Under the pieces are notes generated by a model. That model was not told the origin of the DNA. It made no database searches and worked only from the letters and a program-made list of their open reading frames with translations. From Zhengella sedimenti (GTDB lineage: Bacteria; Pseudomonadota; Alphaproteobacteria; Rhizobiales; Rhizobiaceae), in contig NZ_JBKFFP010000001.1 of assembly GCF_046506625.1 (NCBI RefSeq), forward strand, positions 1,085,094 through 1,149,093: DNA of 64,000 nucleotides, in the 5' to 3' direction. A program made the translations under genes and the position numbers. Below are positions 46,490-55,822 of this stretch, piece by piece (the first letter of the stretch is position 1; the number at the start of each line of letters is the position of its first letter).

Positions 46490-47257
46490 ATGATCAAGGG
46501 CCGAATTTCCGTTTGGGGCGAAGAAGTGGCGCGGATCCTGTTTCCGCCGGTCTGTCCGGGTTGCCGGCGGATCGTCAGCGCACCGGGCACGCTGTGCGGA
46601 CGGTGCTGGCCGCATCTGCGCATGATCGAACATCCGGTCTGCCCGGTCTATGGGACGCCATTCGCGCACGAGATGGGCGAGGGGTTCCTGTCCGCCGAAG
46701 CGATCGCGAACCCGCCGCCCTTCGCCCGCTGCCGCTCGGCGGCCGCCTATGACGGCACGGCGCGCAGGCTGGTCCAGGCGCTGAAATACAATGACCGGAC
46801 CGATCTGGCCCGCTGGATGGCGGGCTGGATGCACCGTGCAGGCCACGACCTGATTTGCGACGCGGATGTGATCGTGCCGGTGCCCCTGCATCCCTGGCGT
46901 TTCTTCCGGCGCCGCTTCAACCAGTCGGCCGAACTGGGGCGGGCGCTGGCCAGCCGCACCGGCCTGCCCTTCCGGCCGGAAGCGCTGGAGCGCAGGCGCA
47001 GGACCGCGCAGCAGGTCGGGCTGGCGCGCAACGAGCGCGAAGCCAATGTGCGCGGCGCGTTCCGGGTGCCGGACACGATGCTGGCCGAGGTGCACGGGCG
47101 CCGCATCCTGCTGGTCGACGACGTCTACACGACCGGTGCGACCGTGAACGCCGCGACGCGGGCCTTGAAACGGGCCAAGGCCGGAGAGGTCGACGTCCTG
47201 ACCTTCGCGCGGGTCCTGCCGGGGGACTTCCAGAGCTTCGCCGGGGCGCCTATATAG
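46490..47257 (+). CDS. comF: ComF family phosphoribosyltransferase-like protein
   Basis: The protein has 255 residues. A zinc ribbon at the N-terminus (PPVCPGCRR, LCGRCW, EHPVCPVYGTPF) is followed by a phosphoribosyltransferase domain with the PRPP motif ILLVDDVYTTGAT. ComF proteins take part in DNA uptake or DNA metabolism; the biochemical role in alphaproteobacteria is unclear. The frame opens at 46454, and either ATG is possible. It is 24 bases upstream of grxC, in an operon with the amidase and DUF1178 genes. Confidence 0.88.
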   Translation: MIKGRISVWGEEVARILFPPVCPGCRRIVSAPGTLCGRCWPHLRMIEHPVCPVYGTPFAHEMGEGFLSAEAIANPPPFARCRSAAAYDGTARRLVQALKYNDRTDLARWMAGWMHRAGHDLICDADVIVPVPLHPWRFFRRRFNQSAELGRALASRTGLPFRPEALERRRRTAQQVGLARNEREANVRGAFRVPDTMLAEVHGRRILLVDDVYTTGATVNAATRALKRAKAGEVDVLTFARVLPGDFQSFAGAPI

Positions 47258-47281
47258 CGGGAACAACAGGGAAACCGTTTC

Positions 47282-47551
47282 ATGGTTGAAGTCACGATCT
47301 ACACCCGGATGTTCTGCGGATTCTGCACGGCCGCAAAGCGCCTGCTCGATTCCAAGGGCGTTTCCTACACCGAGCACGACGCCACCTATTCGCCAGATCT
47401 TCGCCGCGAGATGGTCGAGCGGTCGCAGGGCGGCTCCACCTTCCCGCAGATCTTCGTCGGCGACGTTCACGTCGGCGGTTGCGACGACCTGCATGCGCTC
47501 GATGCCGCCGGCCGCCTCGACGGCCTGCTGGCCACCGGCACGCTCTCCTGA
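47282..47551 (+). CDS. grxC: Glutaredoxin 3
   Basis: The 89-residue class I-type glutaredoxin has active site CGFC (residues 12-15), the cis-proline segment STFPQIFVGDVHVGG and GGCDDL for glutathione binding. It reduces disulfides with glutathione. It lies 13 bases upstream of the amidase gene. The usual CPYC motif reads CGFC here. Confidence 0.94.
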   Translation: MVEVTIYTRMFCGFCTAAKRLLDSKGVSYTEHDATYSPDLRREMVERSQGGSTFPQIFVGDVHVGGCDDLHALDAAGRLDGLLATGTLS

Positions 47552-47564
47552 GGACAAACGCGTC

Positions 47565-48422
47565 ATGACCCGGTTCATCGCAGCCTGCATCCAGATGCGT
47601 TCCGGCACCGATCCGGAGGAAAATGCCGCAGCGATGGAAGCCATGGTGCGCGAGGCTGCCGCGCAAGGGGCGCGCTATATCCAGACCCCGGAAATGACCG
47701 GCGCGGTGCAGCGCGACCGGCAGGCGCTGTTCGCTGTGCTCAAGCCGGAAGACGAGGATGTCATAGCGGCAACCGCCGCGCGGCTGGCAGGGGAACTGGA
47801 CATCGTCCTCCATGTCGGCTCGACCGCCATCGCGGCCGCTGGCGGCAAGATCGCCAACCGCGCCTTCCTGTTCGGTCCCGGCGGCGAAAGGATTGCCACC
47901 TACGACAAGATCCACATGTTCGACGTCGATCTCGACAATGGCGAGAGCTGGCGCGAATCCTCCACCTACACGCCGGGCGGGGAAACCGTCATCGCGGACA
48001 CCGGCCTTGCGAAAGTGGGCCTGTCGATCTGCTACGACCTGCGCTTCCCGCAGCTTTTCCGCGCGCAGGCCCTGGCCGGCGCCGAGGTGCTGACGACACC
48101 CGCGGCTTTCACGCGGCAGACCGGCGAGGCGCATTGGCACGCGCTGATTCGCGCCCGAGCCATCGAGAACGGTGCCTGGGTCATTTCGGCCGCCCAGGGC
48201 GGCACGCATGCCGACGGGCGCGAGACCTATGGCCATTCGCTCGTCGTCGATCCGTGGGGCAGGGTCGTGGCGGACAAGGGCGACGCGGAGCCCGGTGTGC
48301 TGGTGGCCGAGATCGACACGGCCGCCGTCGCCGCTGCGCGGGCGAAAATTCCGAACCTGAAGAACGCGCGCGACTTTTCCGTCCGCACGGTCGCGGCCCG
48401 GGAGGCGGAGCAGGACGCATGA
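47565..48422 (+). CDS. Carbon-nitrogen hydrolase (nitrilase superfamily, Nit1/YbeM-like)
   Basis: The 285-residue amidase has the catalytic triad in TPEMT, YDKIHMFDVDL and SICYDLRFPQLFRAQ (Cys near residue 155). The YDKIHMFDVDL and DLRFP patterns are those of Nit1-type deaminated glutathione amidases, which repair a side product of transaminases. The position next to glutaredoxin agrees with a glutathione-related role, but the substrate is inferred. Its stop overlaps the start of the DUF1178 gene (ATGA). Confidence 0.9.
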   Translation: MTRFIAACIQMRSGTDPEENAAAMEAMVREAAAQGARYIQTPEMTGAVQRDRQALFAVLKPEDEDVIAATAARLAGELDIVLHVGSTAIAAAGGKIANRAFLFGPGGERIATYDKIHMFDVDLDNGESWRESSTYTPGGETVIADTGLAKVGLSICYDLRFPQLFRAQALAGAEVLTTPAAFTRQTGEAHWHALIRARAIENGAWVISAAQGGTHADGRETYGHSLVVDPWGRVVADKGDAEPGVLVAEIDTAAVAAARAKIPNLKNARDFSVRTVAAREAEQDA

Positions 48423-48844
48423 TCCGCTTCTCGCTCACCTGCGATCATGGCCACGCCTTCGATGGATGGTTCCGCAGCAACGACGATTTCGACAGCCAGA
48501 ACGGGCGCGGGCTGGTGTCCTGCCCGGTGTGCGGTTCCGGCGCTGTTTCCAAGGCGTTGATGGCACCGGCCGTCTCGACCGCGCGGCGCAAGGAAAGGAT
48601 GGCGCTGGCCGTATCCGCCGAACAGAAGGCGGCGCTGACGAAACTTCGCGAACTGGCAAAGGCCGCCATCGCCAATTCCGAGGATGTGGGCGACCGCTTC
48701 GTGGATGAAGCGCGCAAGATCCATTATGGCGAGGTCGAGTCGCGGGCCATCCGCGGCGAGGCAAATCCGGCCGATGTGGCCGAACTCCTCGACGAGGGGG
48801 TGCCGGTGATGCCCTTGCCCGTCCTGCCCGACGACAAGAACTGA
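48419..48844 (+). CDS. DUF1178 family protein
   Basis: This 141-residue protein has an N-terminal zinc-ribbon-like region: CDHGHAFDGWFRSNDDFDSQ, then SCPVCGSGAVSKALMAP. A helical C-terminal part follows, including SEDVGDRFVDEARKIHYGEV. The family is found mainly in alpha- and betaproteobacteria and has no known function. It ends the comF-grxC-amidase operon and converges on ubiG. Confidence 0.92.
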   Translation: MIRFSLTCDHGHAFDGWFRSNDDFDSQNGRGLVSCPVCGSGAVSKALMAPAVSTARRKERMALAVSAEQKAALTKLRELAKAAIANSEDVGDRFVDEARKIHYGEVESRAIRGEANPADVAELLDEGVPVMPLPVLPDDKN

Positions 48845-48885
48845 GCCTGGCCCGGAAACCGGTCCCCGCCCTGTCAGAGCTTCCG

Positions 48886-49632
48886 CTATCTCGGCCGCGT
48901 GGCGAGCACCATGTAATTGACGTCCAGATCGCGCGAGCGGGCCCAACGGTCTGCGAGCGGATTGTACGACACGCCGCTGCGCTCCAGCACGGTCATGCCG
49001 GTGGGAGCCAGCGCGGCGTCGATCTCTGCCGGGGTCACCAGCTTCTCGTATTGGTGGGTGCCCTTGGGCAGCCAGCGAAGCACGTATTCCGCGCCGATGA
49101 TGGCAAGGCCCCAGGCCTTCATGGTGCGGTTGATGGTGGCGATGAACATGAGTCCGCCGGGCTTCACCATCTCGGCGCATTTGCGCATGTAGAGGTTCAC
49201 GTCGGCCACGTGCTCGACAACTTCCATGTTGAGCACGACGTCGAAACGTTCCCCGGCATCGGCCAGCGCCTCGGCCGTGGTCGCGCGGTAGTCGATCTCG
49301 AGGCCGCTTTCGGCGGCGTGGATGCGGGCGACCTCGATGTTCACCTCCGAGGCGTCGGCGCCGGTGACCGAGGCGCCCAGACGCGTCATCGGCTCGCTCA
49401 GCAGGCCGCCGCCGCAGCCGATATCGAGGAAGCGCAGGCCCTCGAAAGGCCGCGAGGCCCGGGGATCGAGCCCGAAATGGGCGATCACCGTTTCCCGGAT
49501 ATAGTCGAGCCGGACGGGATTGAACTTGTGCAGCGGGCGGAACTTGCCGCGCGGATCCCACCATTCGGCGGCCATGCGGGAAAAGCGCTCGACCTCGGCT
49601 GCGTCGATGGTTGTCTGGCCCTGGCTGTTCAT
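48886..49632 (-). CDS. ubiG: Ubiquinone biosynthesis O-methyltransferase
   Basis: The 248-residue methyltransferase has the SAM loop FLDIGCGGGLLSEPM and VVLNMEVVEHVADVN. UbiG features are EVERFSRMAAEWWDPRGKFRPLH at the N-terminus and the late KGTHQYEKLVTPAEI. It performs both O-methylations of ubiquinone synthesis. The frame stays open far upstream, but MNSQGQTTIDAAEV at 49632 is the conserved start. It is divergent from lysC, as in other Hyphomicrobiales. Confidence 0.95.
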   Translation of the reverse strand: MNSQGQTTIDAAEVERFSRMAAEWWDPRGKFRPLHKFNPVRLDYIRETVIAHFGLDPRASRPFEGLRFLDIGCGGGLLSEPMTRLGASVTGADASEVNIEVARIHAAESGLEIDYRATTAEALADAGERFDVVLNMEVVEHVADVNLYMRKCAEMVKPGGLMFIATINRTMKAWGLAIIGAEYVLRWLPKGTHQYEKLVTPAEIDAALAPTGMTVLERSGVSYNPLADRWARSRDLDVNYMVLATRPR

Positions 49633-49857
49633 CCCGTGCTCCGTTTTCGCGCCTGTCTTGCTGCCGCCAAGGGAAGTCGGCCTCCCGGGTGCGAAAGTCA
49701 AGGCTCCATGGCGCCGCGCAACCTTGCGCAAGACCATCCGATTGGATATGGAAGCCGCGCACGGCGCTCCGGCTGAACGGCACAGGCGGGGCGCTTTCTC
49801 ATGCAGGCGGCGCATCATGGCGCCCCTGGAAGCGATCGGGGACACTGGCGGCTTTCC

Positions 49858-51132
49858 ATGGCGCGTATCGTAATGAAATTCGGCGGCACGTCCGTTGCCG
49901 ACCTGGAACGCATCCACAACGTCGCCCGCCACGTGAAGCGTGAAGTCGATGCCGGGCATGAAGTGGCCGTGGTCGTTTCCGCCATGGCCGGCAAGACCAA
50001 TGAACTGGTCGGCTGGGTACAGGCCATGCCGAAGGTGACCGGCGCGGCCTCGCCTTTCTTCGACGCCCGCGAATACGATACCATCGTCGCTTCCGGTGAA
50101 CAGGTGACATCCGGCCTGCTGGCCATCGCGCTGCAGTCCATGGGCGTCAATGCGCGTTCCTGGCAGGGCTGGCAGATCCCGGTGAAGACCGACAACGCCC
50201 ATGGCGCGGCACGCATCGCCGATATCGACGGTTCCGACCTCGTGCGCCGGTTCGGCGAGGGTCAGGTCGCCGTCGTCGCCGGCTTCCAGGGCATCGGGCC
50301 GGACAACCGCATCGCGACGCTGGGGCGGGGCGGGTCCGACACGTCGGCGGTGGCCATCGCCGCGGCGGTGAAGGCGGACCGCTGCGACATCTACACCGAC
50401 GTGGACGGGGTCTACACGACCGATCCGCGCATCGAACCGAAGGCACGGCGCCTGCCGAAAGTCTCCTTCGAGGAAATGCTGGAGATGGCGTCGCTCGGCG
50501 CCAAGGTGCTGCAGGTCCGCTCGGTGGAACTGGCCATGGTACACAAGGTGCGCACCTTCGTGCGATCCTCCTTCGAGGATCCCGACGCGCCCGGCATGGG
50601 CGATTTCGACAATCCGCCCGGGACACTCATTTGCGACGAGGATGAAATCGTGGAACAGCAGGTCGTTACCGGTATTGCCTATGCCAAGGACGAGGCGCAG
50701 ATCTCGCTGCGCCGCCTGGCCGACCGTCCCGGCGTCTCGGCCGGCATTTTCGGACCGCTGGCCGAGGCCAACATCAATGTCGACATGATCGTCCAGAACA
50801 TTTCCGAGGATGGCTCGAAGACCGACATGACGTTCACCGTTCCGACCGGCGACCTGGACAAGGCGCTGGCGGTGCTGGACAAGAACCGTGACAAGGTCGG
50901 TTTCGATGCCGTGCAGTCCGAAGGCGGGCTGGTCAAGGTCTCGGTCATCGGCATCGGCATGCGCAGCCACGCCGGCGTCGCGGCTACCGCCTTCAAGGCG
51001 CTCGCCGAAAAGGGCATCAACATCCGGGCCATCACGACGTCCGAAATCAAGATATCGATCCTGATCGATGGCCCATATGCGGAACTTGCCGTACGCACGC
51101 TTCATTCCGTATACGGTCTGGACAAGGCCTGA
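49858..51132 (+). CDS. lysC: Aspartate kinase (housekeeping)
   Basis: The 424-residue aspartokinase starts MARIVMKFGGTSVADLERI and contains GRGGSDTSAVAIAAAVKAD and two ACT domains from about residue 265 (ISLRRLADRPGVSAGIFGPL, ISILIDGPYAELAVRTLHSV). It starts lysine, threonine and methionine synthesis and is expected to be feedback-controlled. The window has a second, ectoine-specific kinase at 29444-30928. An upstream in-frame start (49801) is less likely. Confidence 0.96.
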   Translation: MARIVMKFGGTSVADLERIHNVARHVKREVDAGHEVAVVVSAMAGKTNELVGWVQAMPKVTGAASPFFDAREYDTIVASGEQVTSGLLAIALQSMGVNARSWQGWQIPVKTDNAHGAARIADIDGSDLVRRFGEGQVAVVAGFQGIGPDNRIATLGRGGSDTSAVAIAAAVKADRCDIYTDVDGVYTTDPRIEPKARRLPKVSFEEMLEMASLGAKVLQVRSVELAMVHKVRTFVRSSFEDPDAPGMGDFDNPPGTLICDEDEIVEQQVVTGIAYAKDEAQISLRRLADRPGVSAGIFGPLAEANINVDMIVQNISEDGSKTDMTFTVPTGDLDKALAVLDKNRDKVGFDAVQSEGGLVKVSVIGIGMRSHAGVAATAFKALAEKGINIRAITTSEIKISILIDGPYAELAVRTLHSVYGLDKA

Positions 51133-51282
51133 GCGCACTGCCGTCCGGGACATGACCGGTTCGCAACCCGGCGGCGGACAAGCCGGGTGCAAGACCAGAG
51201 GCGGGACAAACGAAATCGCGGGGGCGGGGCGGCGCGGACACATGGTTCGCGCGGCCCGTACCTTTTGGAGGTGGAACGATTC

Positions 51283-53550
51283 ATGGCGGAGTTCGCAGTC
51301 GGCCCCCGGGTGCTTCTCAAGCGCCTGCGTGAAATCATGGCGGAGGCGCTGGAGCCGCAGCCGCGTCTCGACCGCATCGTGGCCGAGATCGCCCGGAACA
51401 TGGTGGCCGAGGTCTGCTCGCTCTACGTGCTGCGCGCCGACGGCGTGCTGGAGCTTTACGCCACCGAGGGTCTCAATCCTCAGGCCGTCCATCTGGCGCA
51501 ATTGCGCCTCGGCCAGGGTCTTGTCGGCACCATCGCGGCCTCGGCGCGGCCGCTGAACCTCGCCGACGCCCAAAGCCATCCCGCCTTCACCTACCTGCCG
51601 GAAACGGGCGAGGAAATCTATTCCTCCTTCCTCGGCGTTCCGGTGCTGCGCGCGGGCCGCACGCTCGGTGTCCTCGTCGTGCAGAACAAGACGCAGCGCG
51701 TCTATCGCGAGGACGAGATCGAGGCGCTGGAAACCACCGCCATGGTCATCGCCGAGATGATCGCCACCGGCGACCTCGCCAACCTGTCGCGTCCGGGCAT
51801 CGAACTGGACCTGCGGCGTCCGGCGGTGTTCAACGGCGTGGCCTTTTCCGATGGCGTGGGACTCGGCCATGTCGTGCTGCATGAACCGCGCATCGTCGTC
51901 ACGAACCTCTTTGCCGAGGACACGGATGCCGAGCTTGAGCGGCTGGAAAAGGCGCTCAGTTCGCTGCGCCTGTCCATCGACGACATGCTGACGCGCACGG
52001 AGATCGCCTTTGACGGCGAGCATCGGGCGGTGCTCGAAGCCTATCGCATGTTCGCCCATGACCGCGGCTGGGTGCGCCGGCTGGAGGAGGCCATCAACAA
52101 CGGGCTGACGGCCGAAGCCGGGGTCGAAAAGGTGCAGAGCGACATGCGCGCGCGCATGATGCATGTCACCGATCCCTATATCCGGGAACGGATGAACGAT
52201 TTCGACGACCTGGCCAACCGCCTTCTGCGCCAGCTCATGGGGCGCAGCCCGGAGGACCTGGCGGCAAGCCAGCCGCGCGATTCCATCATCGTCGCCCGGT
52301 CCATGGGCGCGGCCGAACTGCTGGACTATCCGCGCGAGCGGCTGCGCGGGCTGGTGCTGGAGGAAGGCGCGGTGACGAGCCATGTGGTCATCGTCGCGCG
52401 CGCCATGGGCATACCCGTCGCCGGGCAGGTCAAGGGCGTGGTCTCCATGTCCGAGAACGGCGACCCGATCATCATCGACGGCGATGACGGCTCGGTTCAT
52501 CTTCGTCCCCAGTCTGACATCGAGCAGGCGTTTGCGGAAAAGGTGAAGTTCCGCGCCCGCCGGCAGGAACTTTACCGGTCGCTTCGCAACCGTCCGGCCG
52601 TGACAAAGGACAGCCAGACGATCGGCCTGTTCATGAATGCGGGGCTGGCGGTCGACCTGCCGCAACTTGCCGAATCGGGCGCCGAGGGCATCGGCCTGTT
52701 CCGCACCGAACTGCAGTTCATGGTCGCGGCTACGTTCCCGCGTGCCGAGGAGCAGGAGAGGCTCTACCGGCAGGTCATCGAGATCGCCGAGGACAAGCCT
52801 GTCACCTTCCGCACGCTGGACATCGGCGGCGACAAGGTGCTGCCCTATTTCGCCGCCTCGCAGGCGGAGGAAAACCCTGCGCTCGGCTGGCGCGCGATCC
52901 GGCTGACACTGGACAAGCCCGGCCTGTTCCGCACCCAGATGCGCGCCTTGCTCAAGGCCGCGGGCGGGCGGGAATTGCGTGTCATGCTGCCGATGGTCAC
53001 CGACGTTTCGGAAATCCGCGCGGCCCGCGCCATGATCGACCGCGAAGTGCGGCACCTGTCACGCTTTGCCCATCTGCTGCCGACGCGGCTGAAGCTGGGC
53101 GCAATGGTGGAGGTGCCGGCCCTTTTGTGGCAGATGCCGGAGTTGATGAAGCAGGTGGACTTCCTGTCGGTCGGCTCCAACGACCTGTTCCAGTTCATCA
53201 TGGCGGCAGACCGGTCGAACCCGCTCGTGGCGGACCGGTTCGACCCGCTGGCGGCGCCCTTCCTGCGCGTGTTGCGGCAGATCGTGGACGCGGCGGCGGC
53301 GGCGAACACCAGCCTGACGCTGTGCGGAGAACTGGCCGGGCGCCCGCTTTCGGCGATGGCGCTGGTCGGGCTCGGTTTCCGCTCCATCTCCATGGCGCCG
53401 GCGGCCATCGGCCCGGTCAAGGCGATGCTGCTGGAACTGGATGCCGCTGCCTTGAACGCGAAGCTCACCGCCGCGCTGGACGCGCCGGGCCGCACCGACA
53501 TTCACGCCTTGCTGCGCGAATTCGCGCGCGACCATTCGATCCCCTTGTGA
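51283..53550 (+). CDS. ptsP: PTS phosphoenolpyruvate-protein phosphotransferase with GAF domain (PtsP, EI-Ntr)
   Basis: The protein has 755 residues: an N-terminal GAF domain (about 15-165, RLDRIVAEIARNMVAEVCSL) and an enzyme I-like part with the phosphohistidine in EEGAVTSHVVIVARAMGIP (near residue 367), then a PEP-binding barrel (LRTELQF-type and EVPALLWQMPELM blocks). It passes phosphate from PEP to NPr of the nitrogen-type PTS. MAEFAVGPRVLLKRLREIM at 51283 is the conserved start with GGAGGTGG upstream; the frame opens at a GTG at 51187. lysC lies upstream, the usual rhizobial order. Confidence 0.95.
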   Translation: MAEFAVGPRVLLKRLREIMAEALEPQPRLDRIVAEIARNMVAEVCSLYVLRADGVLELYATEGLNPQAVHLAQLRLGQGLVGTIAASARPLNLADAQSHPAFTYLPETGEEIYSSFLGVPVLRAGRTLGVLVVQNKTQRVYREDEIEALETTAMVIAEMIATGDLANLSRPGIELDLRRPAVFNGVAFSDGVGLGHVVLHEPRIVVTNLFAEDTDAELERLEKALSSLRLSIDDMLTRTEIAFDGEHRAVLEAYRMFAHDRGWVRRLEEAINNGLTAEAGVEKVQSDMRARMMHVTDPYIRERMNDFDDLANRLLRQLMGRSPEDLAASQPRDSIIVARSMGAAELLDYPRERLRGLVLEEGAVTSHVVIVARAMGIPVAGQVKGVVSMSENGDPIIIDGDDGSVHLRPQSDIEQAFAEKVKFRARRQELYRSLRNRPAVTKDSQTIGLFMNAGLAVDLPQLAESGAEGIGLFRTELQFMVAATFPRAEEQERLYRQVIEIAEDKPVTFRTLDIGGDKVLPYFAASQAEENPALGWRAIRLTLDKPGLFRTQMRALLKAAGGRELRVMLPMVTDVSEIRAARAMIDREVRHLSRFAHLLPTRLKLGAMVEVPALLWQMPELMKQVDFLSVGSNDLFQFIMAADRSNPLVADRFDPLAAPFLRVLRQIVDAAAAANTSLTLCGELAGRPLSAMALVGLGFRSISMAPAAIGPVKAMLLELDAAALNAKLTAALDAPGRTDIHALLREFARDHSIPL

Positions 53551-53563
53551 GGCGGCTGGCAGG

Positions 53564-54640
53564 ATGACGACGATTCCCGCCGACAGGCTGGCGCAGGTCC
53601 TCAAGCGCTTCGAGATGCTCGAGGCGCAGATGGCGGCGGGCGTGGAGCCGGACGCCTATGTGAAGATGGCCGGCGAATATGCCGACCTGGAGCCGCTGGC
53701 CAGGAAGGTCCGCGACCTGACGGCAGCGCGCGAGGAACTGCAAGGGCTGGACGCCCTGCTGGCGGACCGGTCCACCGACCAGGAGATGCGCGATCTCGCC
53801 GAGATGGATTATCCGGAGGTCGAGGCGCGCATCGAGGCGCTGGAAAGCGAGATCCGCATCCTCATGCTGCCGCGCGACGCGGCCGACGAGAAAAGCGCGA
53901 TCCTGGAAATCCGGGCCGGCACGGGCGGTTCGGAAGCGGCGCTGTTCGCAGGCGACCTGTTCCGCATGTATGAGCGCTATGCCGCCGATCACGGCTGGAA
54001 GGTGGAGGTGGCTTCGGCCAGCGAGGGCGAGGCGGGCGGCTACAAGGAAATCATCGCAACGGTTTCGGGCAAGGGCGTGTTCTCGCGGCTGAAGTTCGAA
54101 TCGGGCGTCCACCGTGTGCAGCGCGTCCCGGTGACGGAGGCGGGCGGGCGCATCCATACGTCAGCGGCCACGGTCGCGGTATTGCCGGAAGCTGAGGACG
54201 TGGACATCGACATTCGTGCGGAGGACATCCGCATCGACACGATGCGTGCCTCCGGCGCGGGCGGGCAGCATGTCAACACGACCGATTCCGCCGTGCGGAT
54301 CACGCATCTGCCGACCGGGATCGTCGTCACCTCGTCGGAAAAGTCGCAGCACCAGAACAGGGCACGTGCCATGCAGGTGCTGCGCGCCAGGCTCTACGAC
54401 ATGGAACGGGAACGGGCGGCGGACGAGCGATCGGAGGCGCGCCGCCTGCAAGTGGGCTCGGGCGACCGGTCCGAGCGCATCCGCACCTACAATTTTCCGC
54501 AAGGCCGGGTGACGGACCACCGCATCAACCTGACGCTCTACAAGCTGGACCGGGTGATGGAAGGCGATCTCGACGAGATCATCGATGCCCTCGTCGCCGA
54601 CCACCAGTCCGGCCTGCTGGCCGCCGAGGGTGGAGCTTGA
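53564..54640 (+). CDS. prfA: Peptide chain release factor 1
   Basis: The 358-residue RF1 has the GGQ peptide-release motif in GAGGQHVNTTDSAVRI and the PxT stop-codon reader as PVT in RVPVTEAGGRIHTSA, for UAA/UAG. It ends translation. The next gene, prmC, methylates the GGQ glutamine and starts 2 bases after the stop. Confidence 0.98.
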   Translation: MTTIPADRLAQVLKRFEMLEAQMAAGVEPDAYVKMAGEYADLEPLARKVRDLTAAREELQGLDALLADRSTDQEMRDLAEMDYPEVEARIEALESEIRILMLPRDAADEKSAILEIRAGTGGSEAALFAGDLFRMYERYAADHGWKVEVASASEGEAGGYKEIIATVSGKGVFSRLKFESGVHRVQRVPVTEAGGRIHTSAATVAVLPEAEDVDIDIRAEDIRIDTMRASGAGGQHVNTTDSAVRITHLPTGIVVTSSEKSQHQNRARAMQVLRARLYDMERERAADERSEARRLQVGSGDRSERIRTYNFPQGRVTDHRINLTLYKLDRVMEGDLDEIIDALVADHQSGLLAAEGGA

Positions 54641-54642
54641 CG

Positions 54643-55497
54643 ATGCGGCTGGACGCCCTGATGGAGCATTGCCGCCGCACACTGGCAGATGCCGGCGTGA
54701 AGCAACCCGGAACGGACAGCCGGCTGCTTGCCACCGGTGTGCTCGGCCTCGATGCCACGCGGCTGATCGCCGATGGCGACCGCTCGGTTTGTGACGAAGA
54801 GGCGCAGCGCCTCCTGCAGGCCGTGGCGCGCCGGGCTGCAGGCGAACCGGTTCACCGGATTCTCGGGTATCGGCCATTCCGCAACCTCGTCCTGTCGCTG
54901 TCGCCGGAGACGCTGGAACCGCGTCCCGACACGGAAATCCTGATCGACATGGTTATACCCGTACTGGAAGAGACGGTGCGGCGTGGCATCAAGCCGCGCA
55001 TTCTCGACCTTGGCACCGGAACCGGCGCCATCCTGCTGGCGCTGCTCGACGAGGTGCCGCAGGCAACCGGACTGGGCGTCGACATTTCAGCGGACGCGGT
55101 GGAAACCGCGCGCGCCAATGCCCGGATGGCCGGTCTGGATACAAGGGCCACTTTCCGCGTATCCGACTGGTTCTCCGCCGTTGACGGAATTTTCAATGTC
55201 ATCGTGTCGAATCCGCCCTACATACCGAGTGACGGCTTGAGACGTCTGGATCGCGAGGTCCGCGACCATGATCCCCGTGCAGCGCTCGATGGCGGGCCGG
55301 ACGGCCTTGACCCCTACCGGGTGCTTGCCGTGGAAGCGGGCCGCCACCTTGCCCGGGACGGGCTGATCGCCGTCGAACATGGTTTCGACCAGCGGGAAAC
55401 GGTTTGCCGCCTGTTCGGCGAATCAGGTTACATTGTGGCGAAAGCCGCACGGGATCTTTCCGGTCACGACAGGGTTATCCTGTTTGAAAGGCTATGA
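54643..55497 (+). CDS. prmC: Release factor glutamine methyltransferase
   Basis: The 284-residue methyltransferase has the SAM loop LDLGTGTGAILLALL and the glutamine-binding VSNPPYIPS motif. It modifies the GGQ glutamine of RF1 and RF2, so its link to prfA is direct. The ATG at 54643 is preferred over an in-frame TTG at 54637 that overlaps the prfA stop. The N-terminal helical domain is complete. Confidence 0.95.
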   Translation: MRLDALMEHCRRTLADAGVKQPGTDSRLLATGVLGLDATRLIADGDRSVCDEEAQRLLQAVARRAAGEPVHRILGYRPFRNLVLSLSPETLEPRPDTEILIDMVIPVLEETVRRGIKPRILDLGTGTGAILLALLDEVPQATGLGVDISADAVETARANARMAGLDTRATFRVSDWFSAVDGIFNVIVSNPPYIPSDGLRRLDREVRDHDPRAALDGGPDGLDPYRVLAVEAGRHLARDGLIAVEHGFDQRETVCRLFGESGYIVAKAARDLSGHDRVILFERL

Positions 55498-55822
55498 AAA
55501 ACGGGGGACAGGACGATCCTGGAAAAAAAGCTTGGCATTCCATGCGAATGACTATAGTTTCCGGTCACCGGACATGAACAGGCAGTGGACCTGAAGCAGT
55601 ACCGGTTCCCGCTGACGAACAAGGAAGCACAGGAAGGCCGATGCATATTGCATCGCCGGGCGCGCGCAAAAGACGCAACCTGCCATCCGCGACGCCCTGT
55701 CCACGTCAGTCAGGCAGAATTCGCCAATGGCAGAGCCGGGGGGGCATTGCCGGGCTGCAGCCCAAGGAAGCAGGGCGTAGTGCGATCCTGAACGAACATC
55801 GATTCCGATTGAAGAGAGAGAC
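55498..55822. other. Gene-free stretch upstream of the DUF4167 gene
   Basis: These 325 bases contain no convincing coding region. A possible promoter, TTGGCA at 55532 and TATAGT at 55553 (15-base spacer), lies early, so a long leader of more than 250 bases may precede the DUF4167 start. AGAGAGAGA just before the ATG at 55823 is a weak ribosome-binding site. No terminator with a T-tract follows prmC. Confidence 0.5.

Noticed and set aside
48886..53055. A minus-strand frame of 1,389 codons spanning ubiG, lysC and ptsP
   Set aside because: Only the ubiG part (to 49632) is a recognisable protein. The rest is antisense to conserved lysC and ptsP and is low-complexity, as expected in high-GC DNA.
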